Part shown: piece after piece, positions 43,737-50,806 of the stretch | Position numbering within the stretch: position 1 is the stretch's first letter | Layout: each line of letters begins with the position of its first letter | Assembly: GCF_003688665.1 (NCBI RefSeq) | Contig: NZ_REFO01000010.1 | Location: 1 to 64,000 of the forward strand | Length of the DNA stretch: 64,000 bases | Source of the DNA: Hydrogenothermus marinus | Lineage (GTDB): Bacteria; Aquificota; Aquificia; Aquificales; Hydrogenothermaceae | Direction of reading: 5' to 3' | Made by a program: the position numbers and the translations under genes | Notes under the pieces: generated by a model | Told to the model about the DNA's origin: nothing | Database searches by the model: none | The model's input: only the letters and a program-made list of their open reading frames with translations

Positions 43737-43982
43737 TTGAAAGACGAAATTTTTGTTAATTTTGAGCTTTTTATAGATCAGAAAGATTTAAAATCTGAAA
43801 ATTTAGAAGAAGGAAAAACAATAGAAATAAACCCTAAGAAAATTTTCATAACAGTTAATAAAGTTCCTTTTTATGAATGTGATATTAGAAATTATGATGA
43901 CATTTTAATTGGAAGGATAAAAAAGATTTTTGATCTTGGAGAAAGTTTAGATATTAAAGAAAATGTTTTTCAAAAGGAGTAG
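43737..43982 (+). CDS. Small protein, possible minimal SpoA (FliN-like) domain
   Basis: An 81-residue protein starting at TTG 43737. I see no firm family match. Its pattern VNFELFIDQKDLKSENLEEGKTIEI, IFITVNKVPFYECDIRN, DILIGRIKKIFDL parallels the SpoA domain of the FliN at 6821-7147 (VEIG...LKEGDIIKL...IDIYINDTRFFIGEL...YSVRIIDLV) in strand order and spacing. This is an inference by eye. It sits between moeA and folD (2 bases before folD), away from the flagellar genes. Confidence 0.55.
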   Translation: MKDEIFVNFELFIDQKDLKSENLEEGKTIEINPKKIFITVNKVPFYECDIRNYDDILIGRIKKIFDLGESLDIKENVFQKE

Positions 43983-43984
43983 AA

Positions 43985-44869
43985 ATGGCAATAATCTTAG
44001 ATGGTAAAAAAGTTGCCCAAAAAATAAAAAAAGAGTTAAAAAAAGAAGTAGAAGAATATATAAAAAAAGGATTAAGAAATCCAACCTTAGCTGTAGTATT
44101 AGTTGGAAATGACCCTGCAAGTCAAGTTTATGTAAGAAATAAAAGAAAATCATGTGAAGAAGTTGGAATTAAATCAATGTATATACATCTTGAAGAAGAA
44201 ACACCTGAAGAAGAACTTTTAAGGATAATAGACAAACTAAACAAAGATGAAGAAGTTGATGGAATACTTGTACAACTTCCACTTCCAAGACATATTAATA
44301 CATCAAATATAATTATGGCAATAAATCCAGAAAAAGATGTAGATGGGTTTCATCCTGATAATGTAGGGAAACTTGCTACAGGCTTAAAAGATGCAATAAT
44401 ACCTTGTACCCCTCTTGGTATATGGCTTTTATTAAAAGAATACAATATAGAAACATACAAAAAAGATGTTGTTATAGTTGGAGCAAGTAATATAGTAGGA
44501 AAGCCTATGTCCCTTTTATTCTTAAAAAATGAAGAAGCAACTGTTACAGTCTGTCATAGAAATACAAAAAATTTAGAAAAACATACAAAAAATGCAGAAA
44601 TTTTAGTAGTAGCAGTAGGAAAACCAAATTTAATAACTTCTGATATGGTTAAAGAAAATGTAGTAGTTGTTGATGTTGGAATAAATAAACTTGAAGACGG
44701 AAGATTAGTAGGAGATACAGATTTTGAAAATATAAAACATAAAGCTTTTGCAATAACCCCTGTTCCTGGTGGAGTTGGGCCTATGACAGTAGCATCTTTA
44801 TTAATAAATACCATAAGTGTATATAGACAGAAATTTGGATTTTCTAAACATCCTTTAACTGATATTTAA
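43985..44869 (+). CDS. folD: Methylenetetrahydrofolate dehydrogenase/cyclohydrolase FolD
   Basis: Bifunctional one-carbon enzyme of 294 residues: methylene-THF to methenyl-THF to formyl-THF. Conserved motifs are VGNDPASQVYVRNKRKSCEEVGI with the catalytic Tyr/Lys pair, VDGILVQLPLPRHIN, NPEKDVDGFHPDNVGKLATG, IPCTPLGIWLLL, VVIVGASNIVGKPMSLLFL, ATVTVCHRNT and ITPVPGGVGPMTVASLL. A strong AAAGGAG site precedes the ATG. It may be co-transcribed with the 81-residue protein upstream. Confidence 0.96.
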   Translation: MAIILDGKKVAQKIKKELKKEVEEYIKKGLRNPTLAVVLVGNDPASQVYVRNKRKSCEEVGIKSMYIHLEEETPEEELLRIIDKLNKDEEVDGILVQLPLPRHINTSNIIMAINPEKDVDGFHPDNVGKLATGLKDAIIPCTPLGIWLLLKEYNIETYKKDVVIVGASNIVGKPMSLLFLKNEEATVTVCHRNTKNLEKHTKNAEILVVAVGKPNLITSDMVKENVVVVDVGINKLEDGRLVGDTDFENIKHKAFAITPVPGGVGPMTVASLLINTISVYRQKFGFSKHPLTDI

Positions 44870-44933
44870 CATAGAAAATAAACTGAAAATTAGATTTTAT
44901 TAGGATTAATATTAAAAACAATAGAGGATTAAA

Positions 44934-45233
44934 ATGGCAGATTTTACAAAAGCAGGAAGTGATAGAGGAGATTTTGAAAAGCAGTTAAAACATCATTTAA
45001 TATCTGCAAATTATACATACCATGCATATATGGCTAATATAGATGATTTAACAGAAGAAGAGCTTAAAGCAGATTTAGAAGAATATCTTGATCAGATATC
45101 AATGGAAATAATACCTTTAATAAAAATGGCTGAAAGTTTAGAGGAAGAAAAATTTATTGAAAAGGCACTGAAAATAAAGGAAATTTATAATAATCTTGTA
45201 GATGAAATAAAAGCAAGACTTGAAACTAAATGA
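44934..45233 (+). CDS. Conserved small helical protein of unknown function
   Basis: A 99-residue acidic protein, not recognised. It is predicted to be nearly all helical; the centre is YTYHAYMANIDDLTEEELKADLEEYLDQISMEIIPLIKMAESLEEEKFIEKALKIKEIYNNLVDEI. No cysteines or membrane segment. The start ATG 44934 follows AGAGGA. It precedes accD by 8 bases. The high charge and even helix pattern suggest a cytosolic helical bundle; no function is assigned. Confidence 0.7.
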   Translation: MADFTKAGSDRGDFEKQLKHHLISANYTYHAYMANIDDLTEEELKADLEEYLDQISMEIIPLIKMAESLEEEKFIEKALKIKEIYNNLVDEIKARLETK

Positions 45234-45241
45234 GGTAAATC

Positions 45242-46078
45242 TTGGGATTAAAAGATTTCTTAGATAAGCTAACAGGAAGAAAGAAACTAAATATAGAAAA
45301 AGGAGAATGGATTAACTGCCCTAAATGTAAAAATCTGCTTTACAGCCAGGATTTAATTAAAAATCTAAAGATATGTCCCCATTGTGGATACACATTTAGA
45401 ATGTCTGCAAAAGAAAGGGTAGATCTGCTTTTAGATGAAGTTAAAACTTATGATTTATTTCCTGACATAAAACCAAAGGATATTTTAGGTTTTAAAGATA
45501 CAAAAAAATACAAAGATAGATTAAAAGAATATCAGAAAAAAACCGGTTTAAATGATGCAATAATAATTGCAAATGGAAATATTTATGATAGAGAAATAGT
45601 TGTTGCTGCTATGGATTTTAGGTTTATGGGCGGAAGTATGGGAAGTGTTGTTGGTGCTAAATTTGTAAGAGGTGCAGAGTTTGCAATAGAAAAAAAGATA
45701 CCATTTATCGCTATAACTGCATCAGGTGGAGCAAGGATGCAAGAAGGGATTATATCTTTAATGCAGATGGCTAAAACTTCAATGGCAGTAAATAGATTAA
45801 ATAAAGAAGGAATTTTATATATATCAATTCTTACTGATCCTACAATGGGAGGAGTTTCTGCAAGCTTTGCTTTTTTAGGAGATATTATAATTGCAGAGCC
45901 TGAAAGTTTAATAGGGTTTGCAGGACCAAGGGTAATACAAGAAACAATTAAACAACAACTACCAGAAGGATTCCAAACTGCAGAATTTTTACTTGAAAAA
46001 GGCCAGATTGATATGGTAGTTCCAAGGCAAAATCTAAAAAAAACAGTATATACTCTAATAAAACAAACTCAAGGTTAA
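45242..46078 (+). CDS. accD: Acetyl-CoA carboxylase carboxyltransferase subunit beta
   Basis: Beta subunit of the carboxyltransferase that makes malonyl-CoA for fatty acid synthesis. The 278-residue protein has the N-terminal four-cysteine zinc ribbon WINCPKCKNLLYSQ...KICPHCGYTFRMSA, then the crotonase-like domain with MDFRFMGGSMGSVVG, ASGGARMQEGIISLMQM, LTDPTMGGVSASFAFLGD and LIGFAGPRVIQETI. The start is TTG at 45242 with GAGGT five bases upstream. accA is not in the window. Confidence 0.95.
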   Translation: MGLKDFLDKLTGRKKLNIEKGEWINCPKCKNLLYSQDLIKNLKICPHCGYTFRMSAKERVDLLLDEVKTYDLFPDIKPKDILGFKDTKKYKDRLKEYQKKTGLNDAIIIANGNIYDREIVVAAMDFRFMGGSMGSVVGAKFVRGAEFAIEKKIPFIAITASGGARMQEGIISLMQMAKTSMAVNRLNKEGILYISILTDPTMGGVSASFAFLGDIIIAEPESLIGFAGPRVIQETIKQQLPEGFQTAEFLLEKGQIDMVVPRQNLKKTVYTLIKQTQG

Positions 46079-46081
46079 AAA

Positions 46082-46579
46082 TTGAAAATCATAGGTATTG
46101 TAGGTGCCCATAATAGTGGCAAAACTACTTTTATCTCAAAGCTTATTACAAAACTAAAAGAAAAAGGATATAAAGTAGTAGCTATTAAACATGATCCAAA
46201 AGGAAAAGCAAAAGTAGATACAGAAGGAAAAGATAGTTATAAATTCCAAGAAGCAGGAGCAGATCAAGTAATATTAGTTTCTCCTACCAAAATAACAACT
46301 TTTAACAAAATAGAAAAAGAATTACATCCAAATGAGATAATAGAAAAGTTTGTAAATAAATCGGCAGATTTAGTAATACTTGAAGGATTTAAATGGTATA
46401 AAGGATTTGATAAATTTGAAGTAATAAGAAAAGAAGAAAGTAGAGAACTTCTTTTAAAGGATAATGAAGAGCTAAAAGGTGTAATTACAGATTATTATCC
46501 TTTTAATCCTTCATTTGATATAAATAATGTAAATGATTTTATAAAATATTTGGAAAACAATTATTTAAAAGGAGATTAA
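46082..46579 (+). CDS. mobB: Molybdopterin-guanine dinucleotide biosynthesis adapter MobB
   Basis: P-loop GTPase of 165 residues. IGIVGAHNSGKTTFISKLI is the Walker A region (GAHNSGKT), followed by YKVVAIKHDPKGKAKVDTEGKDSYKFQEAGADQVILVS, which is characteristic of MobB, and ADLVILEGFKWYKGF. MobB assists formation of the guanine dinucleotide form of the cofactor. The start is TTG at 46082. It is tightly linked to accD and proC, spacing 3 and 2 bases. Confidence 0.92.
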   Translation: MKIIGIVGAHNSGKTTFISKLITKLKEKGYKVVAIKHDPKGKAKVDTEGKDSYKFQEAGADQVILVSPTKITTFNKIEKELHPNEIIEKFVNKSADLVILEGFKWYKGFDKFEVIRKEESRELLLKDNEELKGVITDYYPFNPSFDINNVNDFIKYLENNYLKGD

Positions 46580-46581
46580 AA

Positions 46582-47364
46582 TTGCAGATAGGAATTATTG
46601 GCGTTGGTAATATGGGAGAGGCTATACTAAAAGGCTTAATATCTGTTGTAAATCCGGAAAATATATATGTTTCAGATATAAATCAAGAAAGACTAAATTA
46701 TATAGAAAAAAAATATAAAGTTAAAAGCTTAAAAAATGAAGAATTAGTTAAAAATTCAGATATTATATTTTTGGTAGTAAAACCAAAAGATTTTGAAAAT
46801 ACTGCAAATCAAATCAAAGTTATATCAGATAATAAAATAATAATTTCATCAATAGCTGGCCTAAAAATAGAGAAAATTAAAAATATTCTAAATAAAAGTT
46901 ATATTGTTAGAATAATGCCAAATACACCTGCATCAGTTAAAGAAAGTGCAACTGGCATATCTTTTGAAAATAACTTTCCTGAAGAAAAAAAAGAGATTGT
47001 AATAAATCTTATAAACAGCTTTGGAAAAGGCTTTGTTATATCAGAAGATTTAATGGATGCTTTTACAGGTCTTTCAGGAAGCGGTCCAGCATACATTTTA
47101 ACTATAGTAGATGCTTTAGCTCAAGCAGGTGTAAAACAAGGATTTAGCTACAATCAAGCTTTAAATATTGTTATTCAAACATTAAAAGGAACTGCAATTC
47201 TTTTAGAAGAAACAAAAGAACATCCAGCAAGTTTAAGAGATAAAATAACATCTCCAGCAGGAACAACTATTTATGGTCTTCATGCTTTAGAAAAAGGCAA
47301 GATAAGAGATACTTTGATAAACTGCGTGGAAGAAGCAACAAAAAGAAGCAAAGAATTATCATAA
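46582..47364 (+). CDS. proC: Pyrroline-5-carboxylate reductase ProC
   Basis: Last enzyme of proline synthesis, 260 residues. It begins with a Rossmann motif IGIIGVGNMGEAILKG, has IFLVVKPKDFE, the VRIMPNTPASVKESATG loop and the catalytic/dimer region AFTGLSGSGPAYILTIVDALAQAGVKQG, TSPAGTTIYGLHALEKG. Start is TTG at 46582 with AAAGGAG upstream. All conserved residues present. Confidence 0.95.
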   Translation: MQIGIIGVGNMGEAILKGLISVVNPENIYVSDINQERLNYIEKKYKVKSLKNEELVKNSDIIFLVVKPKDFENTANQIKVISDNKIIISSIAGLKIEKIKNILNKSYIVRIMPNTPASVKESATGISFENNFPEEKKEIVINLINSFGKGFVISEDLMDAFTGLSGSGPAYILTIVDALAQAGVKQGFSYNQALNIVIQTLKGTAILLEETKEHPASLRDKITSPAGTTIYGLHALEKGKIRDTLINCVEEATKRSKELS

Positions 47365-47430
47365 GAATTCTTAATTAAGCTAAAATTAATTTATGATACC
47401 ATTATATTAAACTAAAAATTGGAGGAAAGA

Positions 47431-47712
47431 ATGCAAGGCGGTGAACAAATTATAAGTGCTGTTATTTGGATGGTACTTCTTATAGCAATTTTCTATTTTT
47501 TACTTTACAGACCACAACAACAACAAAGAAAGAAGCATGAAGAGTTCTTAAAAGGATTAAAAAAAGGAGATAAAGTAATTACAACAGGTGGACTTATAGG
47601 GGAAATTAAAGCTATAGATGAAAATATAGTTTCTTTAAAAACCTGTGAAGGATGTGTTGTAAAAGTATTAAAACCTTCTATCACAGCATATTATGAAGAA
47701 AAGAAAAATTAA
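47431..47712 (+). CDS. yajC: Sec translocase accessory protein YajC
   Basis: Membrane protein of 93 residues associated with SecDF. One helix (ISAVIWMVLLIAIFYFLLY) leads into the family motif RPQQQQRKKHEEFLKGLKKGDKVITTGGLIGEI, typical of YajC. The start is ATG 47431 after GGAGGAAAGA; an in-frame TTG at 47419 lies before this site and is unlikely to be used. Its 3' end overlaps the ModE-like gene by 20 bases. Confidence 0.93.
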   Translation: MQGGEQIISAVIWMVLLIAIFYFLLYRPQQQQRKKHEEFLKGLKKGDKVITTGGLIGEIKAIDENIVSLKTCEGCVVKVLKPSITAYYEEKKN

Positions 47713-48025
47713 ATATAGAGTTTGGCTTGAAGAAGATGGTGAGATAATTATAGGTATTGGTAGAGATGAGCTTTTAAAACAGATAGAGGAAACTGGTTCA
47801 ATAAGAAAAGCAGCAGAAAATGTTGGTATATCTTATAAGAAAGCTCTTGAATATATAAAAGCAATGGAAAAAAGAACAGGGAAAAAACTTGTTGAAACAT
47901 TTAGAGGAGGAAAAGAAGGAGGAGGTGCAAGATTAACTCCTTATGCAAAAAAACTTTCACAGGAGTTTGAAGATATAAAATCTAAATTTGATAAGCTAGT
48001 AAAAACATTAGAAAAAAATGGATAA
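47693..48025 (+). CDS. ModE-like winged-helix regulator
   Basis: A 110-residue protein made of a LysR/ModE-type winged helix: GRDELLKQIEETGSIRKAAENVGISYKKALEYIKAMEKRTGKKLVETFRGGKEGGGARLTPYAKKLSQEF. The GSIRKAA-x4-SYxxA pattern and GGKxGGGAxLT wing match the ModE N-terminal domain. There is no molbindin (molybdate-binding) domain, so it is a stand-alone DNA-binding form. Nearby moeA and mobB make molybdate-responsive regulation plausible, not shown. Confidence 0.85.
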   Translation: MKKRKIKYRVWLEEDGEIIIGIGRDELLKQIEETGSIRKAAENVGISYKKALEYIKAMEKRTGKKLVETFRGGKEGGGARLTPYAKKLSQEFEDIKSKFDKLVKTLEKNG

Positions 48026-48389
48026 TCTTTTAAAAAAAAGACAGTTATACTTTGCATCTTTATTTTCTTCTTTTATTTATTTTGCTTTAATTATAATTTT
48101 AGTAGGAAAAATAAAGCCATATCCTATTAAAGACTTTTATATTTATATCTTAACAGCAACTAGTATCGTTATATTAATAACTGCTTTTTTTACTATAAAA
48201 GGGAAACTTTTAGATTTAAAAAGTTATAAATTATTTTTGATCTTAAATCATATACCTTTATTACTTGGCTTTTTATTAACTATTATTGGCAAAAATTATA
48301 TTTATATTCTAAATGGATTTTTTATATTTTTAATTGGTTATATGATACTTATTCCAAGAGGTAAAAATGGATTATTTAAGAAAAATTGA
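48018..48389 (+). CDS. Four-helix membrane protein of unknown function
   Basis: A 123-residue hydrophobic protein with four likely membrane helices (about residues 14-30, 41-58, 72-90 and 95-112) and a basic C-terminus (PRGKNGLFKKN). No family recognised. It overlaps the ModE-like gene by 8 bases and the following nucleotidyltransferase gene by 23 bases, so it is part of the same tightly packed operon. The overlaps and the intact frame support a real gene. Confidence 0.65.
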   Translation: MDNLLKKRQLYFASLFSSFIYFALIIILVGKIKPYPIKDFYIYILTATSIVILITAFFTIKGKLLDLKSYKLFLILNHIPLLLGFLLTIIGKNYIYILNGFFIFLIGYMILIPRGKNGLFKKN

Positions 48390-48819
48390 AAACTGGAAAA
48401 AAGAAGGTAAAAAAATAGTTTTTACAAATGGATGTTTTGATATAATCCATGCTGGACATGTTGATTATTTAGAAAAAGCAAAAGCATTAGGAGATATTTT
48501 AGTAGTAGGATTAAACTCAGACAGTTCTATTAAAAGAATTAAAGGCAAAGATAGACCTATAAATCCACAAGAATATAGAAAAAAAGTATTACAAGCTTTA
48601 AAACCTGTAGATTTAGTAATAATATTTGATGAAGATACACCAGAAAGATTGATAAAAGAAGTAAAGCCAGATATTTTAGTAAAAGGTGGAGATTATACAA
48701 TTAATACAATAGTTGGAGCTGATTTTGTTATGTCTTATGGAGGAAAAGTAAAAACTATAGATTTTGTGTATGATATTTCAACAACAAAAATTCTTGAAAA
48801 AGCAAGGAGCAAACAATAA
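48367..48819 (+). CDS. hldE: HldE/RfaE2-type heptose 1-phosphate adenylyltransferase
   Basis: Cytidylyltransferase-fold enzyme of 150 residues matching the C-terminal domain of HldE. IVFTNGCFDIIHAGHVDYLEKAKALGD holds the HxGH nucleotide motif; GLNSDSSIKRIKGKDRPINPQEYR and KPDILVKGGDYTIN and the C-terminal ISTTKI are typical. It makes ADP-heptose for lipopolysaccharide core. It is a separate one-domain protein, as in other Aquificota. It ends in TAA that overlaps the proposed pgsA start. Confidence 0.9.
   Translation: MDYLRKIENWKKEGKKIVFTNGCFDIIHAGHVDYLEKAKALGDILVVGLNSDSSIKRIKGKDRPINPQEYRKKVLQALKPVDLVIIFDEDTPERLIKEVKPDILVKGGDYTINTIVGADFVMSYGGKVKTIDFVYDISTTKILEKARSKQ
48804..48809 (+). promoter_or_regulatory. 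Ribosome site deciding the pgsA start
   Basis: AAGGAG ends six bases before ATA 48816. Between the in-frame TGA at 48795 and the first ATG at 48978 there is no ATG, GTG or TTG in the pgsA frame, so this site points to the ATA as initiator. Confidence 0.6.
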
Positions 48820-49352
48820 ATATAGGAATTCCTAACTGGCTTACTATTTTTAGGATATTTCTTGTACCTATTTTTATAATTTTTATAGGCTATAATAGAC
48901 CTTTATATGCTCTTATAGTTTTTATTATTGCAGGACTTACAGATGCTTTAGACGGATATATTGCAAGAAAATTTAATATGATAACAAACCTAGGTAAGAT
49001 TTTAGATCCAATAGCTGATAAAACCTTGCTTGTATCTGCATATATATTTATTTATAACTCTCATTTGGAGATTAAATTTCCATATTGGTTAGTTGTAATT
49101 ATAATTAGTAGAGATATTTATTTACTTGCTGGTACCGCTTTTATCTATTTTTTCAAAGGAAGCGTAAAAGTTAAACCTTCTTTTTTTGGTAAAGCTACAA
49201 CTTTTTTTCAGATATTATCTGTAATAGCTGTTCTTTTAGCTAATATTTTTATTTATTCTACATATATATTAGATATAATATTTTATATTACTGCAGGATT
49301 TACTTTATTGTCAGCAATTTTATATACAAGATATGGTTTAAATCAGCTTTAA
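48816..49352 (+). CDS. pgsA: CDP-diacylglycerol-glycerol-3-phosphate 3-phosphatidyltransferase, ATA start
   Basis: Membrane enzyme for phosphatidylglycerol synthesis. The CDP-alcohol transferase motif DGYIARKFNMITNLGKILDPIAD (DGxxAR-x8-G-x3-D-x3-D) is complete. The natural N-terminus IGIPNWLTIFRIFLVPIFIIF is encoded before the first ATG (48978), which lies inside the active-site motif and cannot be the start. The frame opens after a TGA at 48795, and the only well-placed initiator is ATA 48816, six bases after AAGGAG and overlapping the hldE stop as ATAA. About 178 residues, normal for PgsA. An error turning ATG to ATA is the alternative. Confidence 0.85.
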   Translation: MNIGIPNWLTIFRIFLVPIFIIFIGYNRPLYALIVFIIAGLTDALDGYIARKFNMITNLGKILDPIADKTLLVSAYIFIYNSHLEIKFPYWLVVIIISRDIYLLAGTAFIYFFKGSVKVKPSFFGKATTFFQILSVIAVLLANIFIYSTYILDIIFYITAGFTLLSAILYTRYGLNQL

Positions 49353-49362
49353 AGGAGTAAAT

Positions 49363-49755
49363 ATGAATATTAAAACCCATAATAGAATAAATCAAACACT
49401 ATCGGGAAAACCTATAAAAATAGAAGGCAAAAAAACAGCAGAAGTTTTACTTGAAACTACTGAAAGTATGATTGCTGATGATTTTGGCTTAATACATGGA
49501 GGTTTCATATTTTCTGCCGCTGATTATTGTGCTATGCTGACTATAAATCATCCGAATGTAGTATTAGCTAAATCTGAAGTTAAATTTTTAAAACCTGTAA
49601 AAGTAGGAGAAAAAGTTTTATTTAAAAGTAATGTTTTAAAACAAGAAAATAATAAGTTTGAAATAGAAGTTAACGGATATAAAAATGATGACAAAATATT
49701 TACAGGAAGATTTTACTGTGTAATAACAAAAAATCATGTTTTAAAAAATGGCTAA
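49363..49755 (+). CDS. Hotdog-fold thioesterase (PaaI-like)
   Basis: A 130-residue hotdog protein. DDFGLIHGGFIFSAADYCAMLTINHPNVVLAKSEVKFLKPVKVGEKVLFKSNV has the HGG motif and the KFLKPVxxGE strand of PaaI/FapR-type acyl-CoA thioesterases. Substrate unknown. A GGAG site precedes the ATG. Its 3' end overlaps the next gene by 8 bases, joining the metabolic group to the pilus locus. Confidence 0.82.
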   Translation: MNIKTHNRINQTLSGKPIKIEGKKTAEVLLETTESMIADDFGLIHGGFIFSAADYCAMLTINHPNVVLAKSEVKFLKPVKVGEKVLFKSNVLKQENNKFEIEVNGYKNDDKIFTGRFYCVITKNHVLKNG

Positions 49756-50794
49756 AAAAGAAATTATAAAGCAAATTGTTAAAAGCTTTTTTGATATTAA
49801 GTTTTGGGGTGTTATTTATGGAAATAATACTAGAGATATTGTTGATTTTTTAAGAGATTTGTTAGAAAAAGAATATATTGAGTATATTTATATTCCTGTA
49901 GATATAATAAATTTAGAAGAGGAAATAAAAAATTTAGTTATTAAAGATTACACAGTATTAATATTAGATCATGCAGAAAATATTATTCCTAAGGATTTAG
50001 AAAAACTTTATAAACTCTATAAACAAACTCAAAATTTAAATATTATTCTTGTTGGAAATTATAAATTAGAAGATAAATTAAAAAATTTAAAAAATAAAAA
50101 TATATTCCAAAGTATAAATTATTTTTTAGAATATTCTGCAGATACAAATAAACCTAATAATAAAAACCAAAAAAGAGAGCAAAAACTAAAATTACCTAAT
50201 ATGAATAAAAAAACTTTTTTCTTTTTGGTTTTTAGTTTGATATTTGTAATTATAATTTATCTTTGGAATAATGAAAATAATCAAAAAAAGATTGAAAAAA
50301 ACAAGCTAAAATCACTACCTCTAGAAAGCAAAGTTGAAAATAATATAGACATTGCAAAATTAGAAAAAAAAGATAATGATAATAATTATAAAACTTTAAA
50401 TGATAAAGATATACTTTATAAAATATGCAATTATATAAATATTGAAGAAATTCCTACTTTCATAAAAGATTTTAACATAGAACATAAAGATAATAAGCGG
50501 ATAAAACCTATAAAGGTTAAACAAATATATCCAGAGAAAAATTATTATATTTTGTACTTATTTACTTCCCATTCCTTAAAAAAGGCTAAAGAATTGAAAG
50601 AAATGTATGAAAAGATTTTAAATAAAAAAGTTGCTTTATTAAAGGTTAAACAAGGAAAGTATTATTCAGTAGCTTTATTATATGAAGGTTATAAAAAAGC
50701 AAAAAAAGAGAAAGAATACATAAAATCTAAACTAAACATAAAAGATATATTCTTAACAAAGAAAAAATGTAATTCTATAATTTTAGATTATTAA
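49748..50794 (+). CDS. Degenerate ATPase-like protein with membrane helix and SPOR-like domain
   Basis: A 348-residue bitopic protein. Residues 1-135 look like a AAA-type fold without a Walker A motif (GVIYGNNTRDIVDFLRDLLE, TVLILDHAENI as a Walker B-like strand, NIILVGNY). One helix lies at about 157-173, then a charged linker. The last 85 residues (NYYILYLFTSHSLKKAKELKEMYEKIL ... KYYSVALLYEGYKKAKKEKEYIKSKL) fit a SPOR domain, which binds denuded peptidoglycan. The same C-terminal domain occurs in the next gene, with near-identical DNA at the end. Probably a paralogue that lost ATPase activity and now partners the neighbour. DamX-like layout. Confidence 0.65.
   Translation: MAKKEIIKQIVKSFFDIKFWGVIYGNNTRDIVDFLRDLLEKEYIEYIYIPVDIINLEEEIKNLVIKDYTVLILDHAENIIPKDLEKLYKLYKQTQNLNIILVGNYKLEDKLKNLKNKNIFQSINYFLEYSADTNKPNNKNQKREQKLKLPNMNKKTFFFLVFSLIFVIIIYLWNNENNQKKIEKNKLKSLPLESKVENNIDIAKLEKKDNDNNYKTLNDKDILYKICNYINIEEIPTFIKDFNIEHKDNKRIKPIKVKQIYPEKNYYILYLFTSHSLKKAKELKEMYEKILNKKVALLKVKQGKYYSVALLYEGYKKAKKEKEYIKSKLNIKDIFLTKKKCNSIILDY
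50699..50768 (+). repeat. 70-base direct repeat, copy 1
   Basis: Matches 52010-52079 with 2 mismatches in 70 bases by my comparison. It encodes AKKEKEYIKSKLNIKDIFLTKKK at the end of the SPOR-like domain. The copies are 1,311 bases apart, a multiple of three, and both are in the same codon phase. Confidence 0.85.
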
Positions 50795-50806
50795 GGTATT
50801 AGTAAA

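Noticed and set aside
42450-46600. Cluster of TTG starts as a special feature
   Set aside because: TTG also starts thyX, fliO and fliF, so it is general usage in this genome; only the pgsA ATA is exceptional.
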